The notes: generated from the letters alone by a model not told the origin. Positions 18,060 through 27,637 are shown, counted from the first letter of the stretch. The stretch: 64,000 nt of DNA from CAZZKG01 sp964654825 (GCA_964654825.1 CAZZKG010000001.1:62001-126000), one strand, 5' to 3'. Numbers and translations: made by a program.

Positions 18060-21026
18060 CTACTTGAGTATCACCATTTTCTTTGTTGAGACGAAGTTTC
18101 CTGCCTTCATCCTGTAGAAGTAAATCCCGGATGATACTTTTCTGTTATTGTCATCCCTTCCGTCCCAGGTTATCACGTACTGGCCGGACTCTTTCACCTC
18201 ATTCACCAGGGTAGTCACTTTGACACCCCTGATGTTGAAGACATCCATCTGCACGTGGACCTGACCGTCGGCAGACTCCGGGACGTCATAGGTGATAGAC
18301 GTCAGTGGATTGAACGGGTTGGGATAGTTCTGTCCGAGGGTGAACATCTTCGGCAGCACAGGTGAAGTCGGTTCCCCTTCCTCCACCCCGGTGTATGAGG
18401 AATCGGTCCAGAAACTGTAGTAACTGGAACTCTCACCGCGCAGGCCGTCCTCGTCCTCAGCAAAGACTTTCCAGTAGTACCAGCTGAGGTTCAGCAGTCC
18501 CGGCAGGGTAAATGTCGTGTCGGAAAGGCCCCCGATGATGGTCGGTGAATCGAATTCCTCACTCCTGTCATACCACAGTTCATAGGTGATTTCTTGGGCA
18601 TCGGGATCAGGGTCAACTGCCTGATGCCAGACCACGGTCGGGAACAATGTACCGACTGTGGATCCATCTACCGGCGACAGCAGATCGAACGGCATCGGAG
18701 CATCGGGAATCGAGACGTAGAAACTCCAGTCAAGCTGAGCTGACATGGTTTCCAGGCCGGTGGTATCCTTGGCACGCACTCTCCAGAAAATCTGCGCGTT
18801 GTCGGGAAGGATCGTCACTTCATTCTGATTCTTCCTGTCGGCAAGGTAATTCCTCAAAATCCTGCCGAGCTGGCTGCCTGGGATCTGGTACTCACTCACC
18901 CATATACTGTCGACGAACGTAGTATTGTCGTAGAACAGCGGGTCGGTGCCGTACCAGAGGCTGTAGTGTACCGAGTCATCGATATTGAGGTCATACGAAT
19001 CTGTCCAATCGAGCAGAGGATCACCCACGTCTATCGTGTCACCGTCGAAGGGCAGAAAAAGATTGAAATCTGACGGAGGTAATGTCGAAACCGGGCTGGA
19101 CAGGGAAAATTGAGCGATGTTGTTCTGGTACGTTCCACGCATCATCACACCCGAGTATTTCGTCCCTGAAAAAGAATGAAGTTTATCAGGATCCGACACT
19201 CGCTTTATCCATCCTCCGTTTACCCAGTAATCGAAGTGGTTTCCGTTCATATCCGTACTTACTACAACACGGATACGATCGCCCGAGACTGGATCATATC
19301 CCCCGTCAACCTCACCGGAAATCTGATACGAGGGGACACCATTCGAAACATCCCAGAGAGCAACCTTGTCATTGTTCGGATTCCGGAATAACAGGTATCC
19401 GTTGGCATCGGGATCAGGGGAGTCCATCATCAGGACAACGCCGGCCGTACCCGTACTGGAATTGTCCACATTACCCCACCAGAAGTCGACCTCCTTTACA
19501 TTCGTAATCGAGTGGAATATCGCTGAGAAATCCCACCTGTCTTCCGTTGACACGTTGGTGAGTTCACCACCGACGATCTGCAGTTCAGGATCTGCAGTCC
19601 AGAATTCCTCTCCGAGCACCGGCCTTTCGAAATCGTCCAATGCCCAGGGGTAGTCGATTGTTTCTCCGGTGACTGTATTGGAAACAAGGGACCTGTTACC
19701 CTGCTCGTCTTCGGTTCGCATCGCAAAGTAGTAGGTCATGTTCGGTTCCAGTTTGTTGATCGTGTACTCTTGGTAGGTTCCGTAGGGATCTGGTGTGGGT
19801 TCGCCCGTACCTCTCCTGGCGCTGCTGAAGTTGTCCTGGTTGATCGGGGTTTCAGAAAACCTTACATCGTAACTGGTTGCCGTACCCGATGTATCGCTGT
19901 CTCCGGGAGCCGTCCATGAGAGCAGGATTGTCCTCGCGGCGACACTGACTACATTCAAATCGGAAACCTGGCTCGGTGGTACGTCATCGAGCGTCTGTCC
20001 GGTTTCGACGTTTGAAAGCCCCGAAATGTTGTTTTTCGGGAACCCGTCGCTCGTTTTGATGGCGAACCAGTATGTCGTCTCAGGCAGGAGATTGGTAATC
20101 GTGAGGCTGTCGAGAGAACCCGGAGCCGACGGAACCGGCTCACCAATGACCTTGATCGCTGATGCCCAGTTCGATTCATTGATTTCGAATGTGGCGAATC
20201 TCACGTCATAGCTCCCCGCGACACCTGACGTTCCATCATCACCCGGGGCTGTCCATCTGAGTTTTATGGATGTCCCACCTGCAGAAATAGCCGCCAGATC
20301 GCTTATCGCCGTCGGTGGAGTTGCATCGTCATCGTAGCTGACAAAGGTGAATTCGTCAACATTGTTGTTGACATTTCCACCGAGAAGAATACCATCGTAC
20401 AGCGTCGAACTGTTACCCTGCAGTTTGAAGGGATCGGTGAGTGTCACGTCAAACTGATTGTTGTAATAGATGTCGAAGTGATGTCCTCCTCCGTCCGACC
20501 GCAACACAATCTGAAAATCGTCACCGCCCGAAGGATAAGGTAAGGTGGAAGTCTGAGTCGTGACCCTCGTCGTGATGGCTCCATTTTCCAGGGTCCAGAG
20601 CGCATACTTGTTGTCACTCTGGTTTCTGAAAATATAGTAGCCGTTCACATTCGTGTCTGTACCTGTGAGCCGCAGTGCCAGACCACCTTTGTCGATACCA
20701 TTTGGGTCCGCCGTGGCTGACCACTTCAGCGCGACACCTAACGGGTTTGTATGGGCAGTGTACACGGCGATATCATCAATATCGATCCCCGTGTCTGTAT
20801 TGTCGAGCTCATTCGAAACAATGAGCATCGTCGAATCAGCCAGCCAGTCCGCACCAGGCGGCCCATCTGCCCTGTTAAAATCATCGACGTAGACCGTATC
20901 CGCCGCCAGGATCGGTGTACCCCCGGACAACGGGGGTGGTTGGAAGCCACTCACAGACTGCTGCATGAGAAACAGGCAAAGAAAAGATGCAGCAGAAACA
21001 GGTAAAAACGAACGACCTCTCTTCAT
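18060..21026 (-). CDS. Secreted multidomain FN3/concanavalin-like protein with YPNPF sorting-type C-terminus
   Basis: About 988 aa. Signal peptide MKRGRSFLPVSAASFLCLFL, cut near SVSGFQ. It then alternates concanavalin-like segments with the recurring DDFNRADGPPGADWLADS and DDFERPVLGEEFWTADP openings and FN3 domains (PPTAISDLAAISAGGTSIKL, PPSQVSDLNVVSVAARTILL), two Ig-like segments (PSDFNLFLPFDGDTIDVGDP, MPFDLLSPVDGSTVGTLFP), and the FlgD-like end (LGQNYPNPFNPLTSITYDVP, SSGIYFYRM, KKMVILK). It has the same layout as its neighbour at 15637, without the hydrolase, so it is likely a paralogous binding protein. I choose the ATG at 21026, which has GGGAGGAT just upstream, over the longer frame from 21083; the sigma-54 site predicts a start of transcription near 21088. 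Confidence 0.85.
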   Translation of the reverse strand: MKRGRSFLPVSAASFLCLFLMQQSVSGFQPPPLSGGTPILAADTVYVDDFNRADGPPGADWLADSTMLIVSNELDNTDTGIDIDDIAVYTAHTNPLGVALKWSATADPNGIDKGGLALRLTGTDTNVNGYYIFRNQSDNKYALWTLENGAITTRVTTQTSTLPYPSGGDDFQIVLRSDGGGHHFDIYYNNQFDVTLTDPFKLQGNSSTLYDGILLGGNVNNNVDEFTFVSYDDDATPPTAISDLAAISAGGTSIKLRWTAPGDDGTSGVAGSYDVRFATFEINESNWASAIKVIGEPVPSAPGSLDSLTITNLLPETTYWFAIKTSDGFPKNNISGLSNVETGQTLDDVPPSQVSDLNVVSVAARTILLSWTAPGDSDTSGTATSYDVRFSETPINQDNFSSARRGTGEPTPDPYGTYQEYTINKLEPNMTYYFAMRTEDEQGNRSLVSNTVTGETIDYPWALDDFERPVLGEEFWTADPELQIVGGELTNVSTEDRWDFSAIFHSITNVKEVDFWWGNVDNSSTGTAGVVLMMDSPDPDANGYLLFRNPNNDKVALWDVSNGVPSYQISGEVDGGYDPVSGDRIRVVVSTDMNGNHFDYWVNGGWIKRVSDPDKLHSFSGTKYSGVMMRGTYQNNIAQFSLSSPVSTLPPSDFNLFLPFDGDTIDVGDPLLDWTDSYDLNIDDSVHYSLWYGTDPLFYDNTTFVDSIWVSEYQIPGSQLGRILRNYLADRKNQNEVTILPDNAQIFWRVRAKDTTGLETMSAQLDWSFYVSIPDAPMPFDLLSPVDGSTVGTLFPTVVWHQAVDPDPDAQEITYELWYDRSEEFDSPTIIGGLSDTTFTLPGLLNLSWYYWKVFAEDEDGLRGESSSYYSFWTDSSYTGVEEGEPTSPVLPKMFTLGQNYPNPFNPLTSITYDVPESADGQVHVQMDVFNIRGVKVTTLVNEVKESGQYVITWDGRDDNNRKVSSGIYFYRMKAGNFVSTKKMVILK

Positions 21027-21098
21027 CATATCCTCCCTCTGGTAGATTGTGAGAGTGTCCTGTGATTGTTGGGGTTTGCGCACTTTGCTATGAAAATT

Positions 21099-21114
21099 AG
21101 CAATATTTGTGCCA
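21099..21114 (-). promoter_or_regulatory. Sigma-54 promoter for the FN3/concanavalin-like protein
   Basis: The minus strand reads TGGCACAAATATTGCT, with GG-N10-GC spacing and near-consensus -24 and -12 elements. Transcription would begin near 21088, giving a leader of about 60 nt to the ATG at 21026. Confidence 0.82.
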
Positions 21115-21457
21115 GTTCCGGATCGATTTCCCCCCTTATCCCGGGGATAGAAATCACTGGAATTCGGTTTTTGTAAACCTGATCACGGCTCCTCCACACC
21201 ACGATCATTTATTCAAGAATATTTCCATTCTTTTCGTTTCAGCACTATTGCATGCCCGACTTCATAGATTTACATCCTCTTACTAATCCCGTATTCTCAC
21301 CTGTGGGATCGATGAGCAAGCTTCAAAGAAGACAGTATCGTCCGTCTCGTCCCTGAAATAATAATTGTAATCATTCTTCTGGTCGAACATCAGATCTGGC
21401 TCACCATCGTTATCGAAATCGATAAATCTCGAAAGATACAGGAAAGAATCACCAATC
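21115..21457. other. Gene-poor gap between the exopolysaccharide locus and the secreted protein genes
   Basis: About 340 bp. It holds the remnant described at 21283-21460 and a palindrome TATCCCGGGGATA at 21137-21149, about 30 bp upstream of the sigma-54 promoter. I see no terminator with a T-tract after the glycosyltransferase stop, and no intact gene. Confidence 0.6.
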
Positions 21458-21460
21458 TCA
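21283..21460 (-). pseudogene. Remnant of an FG-GAP/VCBS-repeat-like secreted protein
   Basis: In the frame that ends at the TAG of 21283-21285, the minus strand encodes about 58 residues with no start codon of its own, including FLYLSRFIDFDNDGEPDLMF, then DQKNDYNYYFRDETDDTVFF and ending SSIPQVRIRD. The D-x-D-x-D-G-x-x-D core followed by hydrophobic residues is the calcium-binding signature of FG-GAP/VCBS repeats in secreted proteins. The frame is closed by a TGA a little upstream, inside the glycosyltransferase gene. It is probably the 3' end of a gene cut off when the exopolysaccharide locus was joined to the secreted-protein genes. A chance match cannot be excluded. Confidence 0.5.
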
Positions 21461-22585
21461 TGAAATCTCTCCTGATTTCGAAATAGAGACGAACAGTTCT
21501 TCCATGCCTGCAGATATCGTATCCCAGTTGTATTCAGTCCTCACACGTTCTATGGCACGCATACGATACTGATCGACCACTTCTGGATTTTCTATCAGAT
21601 GTTGCAAATTATCTGCAAGATCTCCAACATCATTTTTTTGGTACGATATACCGGCATCACCGATTGTCTCGTTGTTTTCATCGATCCCGTTTACGAGCAC
21701 ACAGCAACCATATCCCATGGCTGCCAGGAGAGCCGGTGAAGTACCTTCCAGCTCGGATGGTTGTACATAGATATATGAATTCTTACACAGAGCGGTATAT
21801 CGCTCACCATACACGTATCCAAGAAAAAGGATTCTGTTGTCTCCATTTTGCTTTAGGGATTCAACGTAACTTCTGTTGTAAGGATCATCTCCCACAATGA
21901 CGAGCTTCATATTGGTCTTCACCCGCTTGAACGCCTCGATGAGGTAATGCACACCTTTTTCGGGAGCCAGCCTGCCCACGAAGAGAATGTACTCTCCACT
22001 CCTCATACCCTGTTCCCGGAAAGCCTCATCGACATCATCAACATCGGTATAGGCTCCATATGGAATGTATTCGGCTTCAAGGTTGTGTTTCTCACGGTAA
22101 TATTTCTTTATTACATTCGAATCAGCGATTACCCTGTCAGCGAATTTACGTACAACAAATTCGGAGAATTTGAACCACAACTTTGCAAATGTTCCCCATT
22201 TTCTCCTGTTCCATTCGAGGCCGTCGACGGAAATAACTGTTTTGAGACCGAGCAGCTTGAACAGGATCAGATAGATCGCGTTACCCAGTCCATAGACGTG
22301 AACAACATCCCATCGGGAAAAAATGAGATGAAGCGCTGAAATGCCCGAATGTGTAATAGTGTCCATGCTTTTCAGCTTTATCGTTGGAAGTATGACAAGA
22401 TCAACACCACGGTATGATTCATCTGCGTACTTGAAGTTTCCCTTCCGACAGTACACCGTGACATGGTGCCCCCGTTCGACGAGGCGGGTACTCACCTCAT
22501 CGACACAGGTTTCGAATCCACCATATCTGGCAGGTATCCCTCTCGTGCCTACTATCGCTATTTTCAGATTACCGTTCTCGATCAT
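21458..22585 (-). CDS. Glycosyltransferase with DUF1972 N-terminus (GT4 family)
   Basis: About 375 aa. The opening KIAIVGTRGIPARYGGFETC is the hallmark of DUF1972 glycosyltransferases that work in rhamnose-containing polysaccharides. The C-terminal half is GT-B like (ILFVGRLAPEKGVHYLIEAF, YVQPSELEGTSPALLAAMGY). It is cytoplasmic and uses a nucleotide sugar, probably adding rhamnose or another hexose to the lipid-linked repeat unit. The ATG at 22585 overlaps the stop of the rfbD-like gene by 4 bp (ATGA), so I reject the longer frame from 22660. It is the last gene of the polysaccharide locus and lies next to the dTDP-rhamnose reductase. Confidence 0.88.
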   Translation of the reverse strand: MIENGNLKIAIVGTRGIPARYGGFETCVDEVSTRLVERGHHVTVYCRKGNFKYADESYRGVDLVILPTIKLKSMDTITHSGISALHLIFSRWDVVHVYGLGNAIYLILFKLLGLKTVISVDGLEWNRRKWGTFAKLWFKFSEFVVRKFADRVIADSNVIKKYYREKHNLEAEYIPYGAYTDVDDVDEAFREQGMRSGEYILFVGRLAPEKGVHYLIEAFKRVKTNMKLVIVGDDPYNRSYVESLKQNGDNRILFLGYVYGERYTALCKNSYIYVQPSELEGTSPALLAAMGYGCCVLVNGIDENNETIGDAGISYQKNDVGDLADNLQHLIENPEVVDQYRMRAIERVRTEYNWDTISAGMEELFVSISKSGEIS

Positions 22586-23469
22586 GCCTTCTTTGTTTCC
22601 TGGAGTTTTTGATCTTCCGCAAGAATCCATGTAACGTACTCCTCGAGCGCTTCTTCCCATGACCTCATGGTGTCTCTTTTCATCAGCATGAGATTGTAGT
22701 TGTAAATTGCCTCCATTCTCGGCCGGTAAGCCGCAAGAGGGAATTCTTCCGAAGAAACAGGTTTGAGTTCACATGATGTATTCCCGGTGATGTTTAAAAT
22801 CTTCTTCGCCAGCTCATATCTGCTGCAGAACCCACTGTTTGCCATGTGGTATTTCCCGTATCTGCCCCATTCGAGAAGCTCTAGGATGCCCCTGGACAGA
22901 TCAACCGTATAGGTCGGTGACCCGAACTTGTCATTAACGACTTTTAGTTCATTTTTCTCCTGGGACAGCTCGATTATTTTTCGTACAAATTTTTTATCGA
23001 GGACCCCACCCCCAAACATCCACCCCGCGGTAACGACGAAGAATCTACGGGCAGTCTGGATAACCCACTTCTCACCTTCGAGTTTACTACCACTGTAAAC
23101 GCTCCTGGGGTCAGGTGCGTCATATTCCGTATATGGATAATCCTTATCCCCACCGTAGATACTCCCGGTACTCAGGTAAACCAGTACGGCACTAATTTTA
23201 TTTGCAGCGATAGTGACATTCTGTGTTCCTATTGCATTGGCCCTGTATGCGAGATCGGGTTCCCTTTCACAGGCATCGACATCTGTCATGGCAGCGAGGT
23301 GGATAATAACATCCGGCCGTACCTCAACAGCAGTTTTTATAACCGCATCATAATCCCTGATGTCGAGCTCCTCGACATCGGTGGGAAATACACGATATCT
23401 CTCAGAGAATATTCTACAAATATCTACCCCGAGCATGCCCTTTGAGCCGGTGACAAGAACATTTTTCAT
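22582..23469 (-). CDS. rfbD: dTDP-4-dehydrorhamnose reductase-like SDR protein
   Basis: About 295 aa. A Rossmann start KNVLVTGSKGMLG is followed by HLAAMTDVDACEREPDLAYRAN, the YSGSKLEGE active-site Tyr and Lys, and KFGSPTYTVDLSRGI, all typical of RmlD/RfbD, which makes dTDP-L-rhamnose. The rfbA, rfbB and rfbC genes are not in the window. The ATG at 23469 has GAGG five bases upstream. A weak sigma-54-like site lies 90 bp upstream. The family also includes GDP- and UDP-sugar reductases, so the nucleotide is likely but not certain. Confidence 0.82.
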   Translation of the reverse strand: MKNVLVTGSKGMLGVDICRIFSERYRVFPTDVEELDIRDYDAVIKTAVEVRPDVIIHLAAMTDVDACEREPDLAYRANAIGTQNVTIAANKISAVLVYLSTGSIYGGDKDYPYTEYDAPDPRSVYSGSKLEGEKWVIQTARRFFVVTAGWMFGGGVLDKKFVRKIIELSQEKNELKVVNDKFGSPTYTVDLSRGILELLEWGRYGKYHMANSGFCSRYELAKKILNITGNTSCELKPVSSEEFPLAAYRPRMEAIYNYNLMLMKRDTMRSWEEALEEYVTWILAEDQKLQETKKA

Positions 23470-23558
23470 GTTAACCTCAACTTGATAATCGACCTGATAC
23501 ATCTGTGAGCCGCAGACAAACAGGATTATGGGAAAACAAACTTCCCCACAATTTTCTT

Positions 23559-23574
23559 TGCAAAATATATACCC
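23559..23574 (-). promoter_or_regulatory. Weak sigma-54-like site upstream of the rfbD-like gene
   Basis: The minus strand reads GGGTATATATTTTGCA. It keeps the GG-N10-GC spacing and the TTTGCA half but lacks the CAC of the -24 element. It lies in an 87-bp gap inside an otherwise tight operon, so an internal promoter is plausible. Confidence 0.25.
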
Positions 23575-23589
23575 TCTCGACCCGGGTAT

Positions 23590-24525
23590 TCATCGAGTCC
23601 ACCTCATCGAGTACAATGTCTGCAAAATGAAGTCGGATAGCGCTTTCTCGTACTTATAAGATTCTGTCTTTCCCCTCCCCGACATCAAGATGGTATAATA
23701 AACCTTTCTGAGATACATGATGGATATCAATGTAAACCTGTATACAGACGCGTATGATTTTCCGTAGTACTTCTCAAAGTAGAGAAATTTGCTTTCAAAG
23801 AGAGTATCGTATTTATTAAAATGCTCCTTTTCGGTGGATGCCCCTCGGTAGTGATGAATTTTGATATTGGGATTGTAGACGACTTTCCACCCCTTCTCTT
23901 GCATCCTCCTGCACAGATCTTCCTCTTCACTGTACATAAAGTATCTCTCATCGAGAAGCCCTGTCTCATCGAGTGCTTTCTTTCTTATCACCATACAGGC
24001 ACCCTGGATATAATCAACATCATTGACCCTGCTGTAATCAAGTTCACCATTACGATAATTCCTCATAACAATTTGGAATTTGTTCAGAATCGGGGTCCAT
24101 TCCAGGAAATCGTAGATCATATTGGAGAATTTTCTGCATACTCTCAACTCGTTACCTTCCGGAGTATAGATGGAGGGGCCCATGATACCGATCGAATCGT
24201 GTTCATCCATAAATCTGACCGACTCATCCATCCCACCCGGCGTCATTTCTGTATCAGGATTCAGATACATGACATACCTACCCGCTGCAGAACGAACCGC
24301 CTGATTGTTGGCTTTTGCGAATCCGAGATTGTCCTCATTGATTATGAGATGATACCCGTATTTTTCAGCCCGGCATTTTAAAAACTCGACACTGTCGTCG
24401 CTGCTGTTATTATCCACAATGTGGATGTCATACTCAATTTCAGGTTTTGAGTCACGGATCGAATCAAGGCAGGTGCGAATGTGATCCTTCGTATTGTAAT
24501 TGACTATGATGATCGACAGATCCAT
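23590..24525 (-). CDS. Glycosyltransferase family 2, rhamnosyltransferase WbbL-like
   Basis: 311 aa. GT-A fold with SIIIVNYNTKDHIRTCLDS, the DNNSSDDS loop, the NPDTE metal-binding motif, the DYIQGACMVIRK acceptor loop and FMYSEEEDLCRRM, a set characteristic of WbbL-type rhamnosyltransferases. It should act at the cytoplasmic face of the inner membrane on the lipid-linked repeat unit. It lies 4 bp after the flippase gene. The sugar specificity is inferred from the family and from the rhamnose reductase next door. Confidence 0.85.
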   Translation of the reverse strand: MDLSIIIVNYNTKDHIRTCLDSIRDSKPEIEYDIHIVDNNSSDDSVEFLKCRAEKYGYHLIINEDNLGFAKANNQAVRSAAGRYVMYLNPDTEMTPGGMDESVRFMDEHDSIGIMGPSIYTPEGNELRVCRKFSNMIYDFLEWTPILNKFQIVMRNYRNGELDYSRVNDVDYIQGACMVIRKKALDETGLLDERYFMYSEEEDLCRRMQEKGWKVVYNPNIKIHHYRGASTEKEHFNKYDTLFESKFLYFEKYYGKSYASVYRFTLISIMYLRKVYYTILMSGRGKTESYKYEKALSDFILQTLYSMRWTR

Positions 24526-24529
24526 CTAC

Positions 24530-25954
24530 TCAAACCTCTCGTCGGAAAAGTGTAAGATCTTTCAAGGTAATAACCTGTAACCTGATAAGTGTTACGAGAT
24601 ATATCAGGACAAAAATGGGTATGAGGATAGTCGTGTCAATCATGCTCACACCCTTGAGAATGACGAATATGAAAGAAATGACAGCCAGGACCGCCAGCAG
24701 CTTCATCCCGTATTTTTCGAGACCGGTTTTACCGATAGTGACATAGACGACCGGAATGTAGATGATCATGCTCATGGCACTGACTATGATGGCAGCATAG
24801 CATGCTCCGATATAGCCATAATTTTTGATGAGAACAATGCTGAGGATTATCTTTACAGCCACGGTGAAAATCGATATTTTTGCCGCAAGTTTGAACCTGT
24901 CTATAATAATGAGTGTTGTGCCGATAAGCGCAAGCAGGAAATCGATAACCGCAACCGTCATCAGGAGTTGAAGGATAAATACCGAATTCTGATACTGCTC
25001 TCCGTAAAGTGAGAGGATAATCTTGTCAGAGTAATTTGCGATGAGGACAGCAACGGGGATCATCACAATAACAATGTATTTGAAAATCGTGTTGTATGCG
25101 TCCTTAAAGTCAATTTTGGAATTGGCATACATTACAGTCATCACCGGCATCAATACATTCATGATGATGACCGACCCAATAGTGATCATATCTGTAATAT
25201 TTCTTGCAATCTTGAACCACCCTACCGCGATATCTCCGATCATAACGGACAAAATCAGCATATCCACCTTCTTGTAAAGGATCGCGAGCATTTTCCAGTA
25301 AGCCATCGAAAACCCGTCTTTGATGAGGTACTTGAAAAGCGAAACGTTCACCTTCACACTCAGGCGGCCCACGTTGTTCCGGTAAATAATTACTCCGAGG
25401 ACCAGGCGCAGGACTTCGACTACCAGAAACGCTCGAAACAGCTGGGTCAGGTCTGTTGTATTTATCACAACGAGAATACCGATTGCAGAACGCATGACGA
25501 AGTAGATGATATCGATAATGGCTATATAGTGCATCTCTTCGTGTGCGCGGAAAGCCGCATCAATTGCCATATAGAGAGCGTAAGGAATTAGACTCAGTCC
25601 AGCCCAGAACGATACCGCAACGATATCCTGCCTTTTCATGATGAGCAGAACGACAATGAGCATAGCTAATGAAAGGAGGGAGGTTAGAATCTTTATTGCA
25701 AGCGTCGAAGCAATATACTCGATTGCCTTTTCTTTATTATCAGCAACATCTCTGACGAGGAGATTCTCGAGTCCATACTCGGAAGTCACCATAAAATAAG
25801 TAATAAGAACCATGATGAAAGCGTATGTCCCATATTGCAGTTCCCCGAGATATCGCGCCGCGAATATACTGAACACTACCGAACACGCAAGGGATATCAC
25901 CTTCGCGGTGGAGAGCGATGCGGTGTTTTTTGCCATTTTCTTGACTACACCCAC
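24530..25954 (-). CDS. wzx: Wzx-type oligosaccharide flippase
   Basis: 474 aa with about 12-14 hydrophobic segments and few charges, typical of the MATE/Wzx superfamily (FAARYLGELQYGTYAFIMVLITYF, LLVRDVADNKEKAIEYIAS, ATLGxALLGTTLIIIDR-like stretches). It should flip the lipid-linked repeat unit across the inner membrane. The start is a GTG at 25954 with AAGAGG nine bases upstream; an ATG at 25936 is also possible. It follows the polymerase gene by 17 bp, the usual pairing in a Wzx/Wzy locus. Confidence 0.88.
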   Translation of the reverse strand: MGVVKKMAKNTASLSTAKVISLACSVVFSIFAARYLGELQYGTYAFIMVLITYFMVTSEYGLENLLVRDVADNKEKAIEYIASTLAIKILTSLLSLAMLIVVLLIMKRQDIVAVSFWAGLSLIPYALYMAIDAAFRAHEEMHYIAIIDIIYFVMRSAIGILVVINTTDLTQLFRAFLVVEVLRLVLGVIIYRNNVGRLSVKVNVSLFKYLIKDGFSMAYWKMLAILYKKVDMLILSVMIGDIAVGWFKIARNITDMITIGSVIIMNVLMPVMTVMYANSKIDFKDAYNTIFKYIVIVMIPVAVLIANYSDKIILSLYGEQYQNSVFILQLLMTVAVIDFLLALIGTTLIIIDRFKLAAKISIFTVAVKIILSIVLIKNYGYIGACYAAIIVSAMSMIIYIPVVYVTIGKTGLEKYGMKLLAVLAVISFIFVILKGVSMIDTTILIPIFVLIYLVTLIRLQVITLKDLTLFRREV

Positions 25955-25971
25955 TTGACGCAGCCTCTTGT

Positions 25972-27540
25972 CTATGGTACGAAATTTGTGGCATCTCTAT
26001 TGACAACCGCAGTTCTACTTCTTACAATGCTCCTGGACGTACTTTCCTGCTGCATACCTTTACGGTCGAGACGTATCAACACCTCAGTGAGTCCAAACAA
26101 TAGCACTATCGGCGGTACAGCTGCTATCTGCCAGAAGTAGTACTGGCTGAATGCGTTAATCAATATCCTCAAATAACTCAGAAAGATCCCCACAGACAGC
26201 CCTTTTACATACGCCAACCTCGTGTTTTTAAAAAGTCTGTAACTTCGCTTCAACGTGAGGAAACTCAGTATAAGATAGAAAACCAAAGGGAATATACCCA
26301 GTTTAAATACGAAGTTCAGATATGAGTTGTGAACACTCATCACACTTCCTAGATAATATGTGTTTCCTTCGTATATGATTTTCTGCATTCCGAGATTATT
26401 CGCAATACCGATACCCCACAGGTAATTATCTTGTATTGCCTCGAGTGCCGCTTTCGATTCGACGATTCGCTGAACTGCCGTTTGTGTATTTATATTCTCA
26501 ACAAAAAAGGATAAAAATCTCTTGATAATAAAGCTCACGATACCAGCATCAGAATATTTTGGGAGGAGCATGAATGCAATGGCAATGAGAACAACGAACG
26601 AAGCTGATGCTAGACCTACCTTTACGTAGCGGTAACCCTTCCCCTTTATCAGGAACCACATGACCATTGCCATGATGAAGAAAGAGACCCATATGGTGCG
26701 GGTGAAGTTGACAATGATGACAATGAAGCCGAGGAAAAGCCCGATGTAGTATATCTTGAGCGACCTGCTTTTCCAATTATAGATGAGCATACCAAGAATG
26801 AACGGAAACACGATTACGACATACATTATCCCGGGTATATCTCTCAATCTTCCCTGGCGAAGAACCGAACCCTCAGTCCCTGTATCCACTGCCATAATGG
26901 ATTTCTTTTCGATTGCCGCTTTAAACCATTCGTGAAAAAACATCTTACCGAAAATCGCGGTCAGCATGATGTAGATGGAGACGATGATAGACAGGATTAT
27001 CAATGCATTGATGAAGCTCATGAGAGTTTTTTCATCTTTTATGAGCACAACAACAGGTATAAAGAGCAGGTAATAGAACAGAGGACGTCCGAGTGCTATC
27101 GATTTGGTGATTGTCCTGATATCTCCACCCACCGTCGAAACGAGGATGGCAACAATCACGGAGAAAACGAAAAGCAGCAGTGCATAGCTTACGGGATTCT
27201 TCAGTCTCCCGGATATCCGCTTAACCGGGTACATGTAAATCATATAGGCAAATGAGAACAGGAGCAGCAGATCGGTAAAGTATAGATCCACATTGGCAAC
27301 CATCAATTTGGGGAAGAATCTGGGATCAGTAACGGTAGATGTCGCTATAAGAAAAAATAACAACAGAGATTCGGGCTTCATGTATATGACAATCGCGCTC
27401 AGACAAAGGATAAACACGTTAACATATGAAAGCTGAAGTCTCCAGAGTAGGAAGACATTCAGGAGAGCAATAAAAGCTACGACAAGAATGATATTTATAC
27501 TCTTTGCTCTCAGCATTTCACTCTTTCTGCTATCGTGCAC
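25972..27540 (-). CDS. O-antigen ligase/polymerase family membrane protein (Wzy-like)
   Basis: 522 aa with about 11 membrane segments and a larger periplasmic loop late in the protein (AVQRIVESKAALEAIQDNYLWGIGIANNLG ... VHNSYLNFVFKLGIFPLVFY). The pattern of a Gly-rich WGIG loop and a HNSYL motif is typical of Wzy_C/O-antigen ligase proteins. In this locus it is best read as the repeat-unit polymerase; a WaaL-type ligase is the alternative. The frame opens with a GTG at 27540; an ATG at 27516 may be used instead, and neither has a clear ribosome site. Confidence 0.82.
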   Translation of the reverse strand: MHDSRKSEMLRAKSINIILVVAFIALLNVFLLWRLQLSYVNVFILCLSAIVIYMKPESLLLFFLIATSTVTDPRFFPKLMVANVDLYFTDLLLLFSFAYMIYMYPVKRISGRLKNPVSYALLLFVFSVIVAILVSTVGGDIRTITKSIALGRPLFYYLLFIPVVVLIKDEKTLMSFINALIILSIIVSIYIMLTAIFGKMFFHEWFKAAIEKKSIMAVDTGTEGSVLRQGRLRDIPGIMYVVIVFPFILGMLIYNWKSRSLKIYYIGLFLGFIVIIVNFTRTIWVSFFIMAMVMWFLIKGKGYRYVKVGLASASFVVLIAIAFMLLPKYSDAGIVSFIIKRFLSFFVENINTQTAVQRIVESKAALEAIQDNYLWGIGIANNLGMQKIIYEGNTYYLGSVMSVHNSYLNFVFKLGIFPLVFYLILSFLTLKRSYRLFKNTRLAYVKGLSVGIFLSYLRILINAFSQYYFWQIAAVPPIVLLFGLTEVLIRLDRKGMQQESTSRSIVRSRTAVVNRDATNFVP

Positions 27541-27637
27541 TGATTCGACAGAAGATCTGCGGCAAAACCGAATCCGCCATATAAAACCAGTATGTTGAAA
27601 TTTGCTCTCATGCCGAGTGATTCATTTTTAAGAACTC

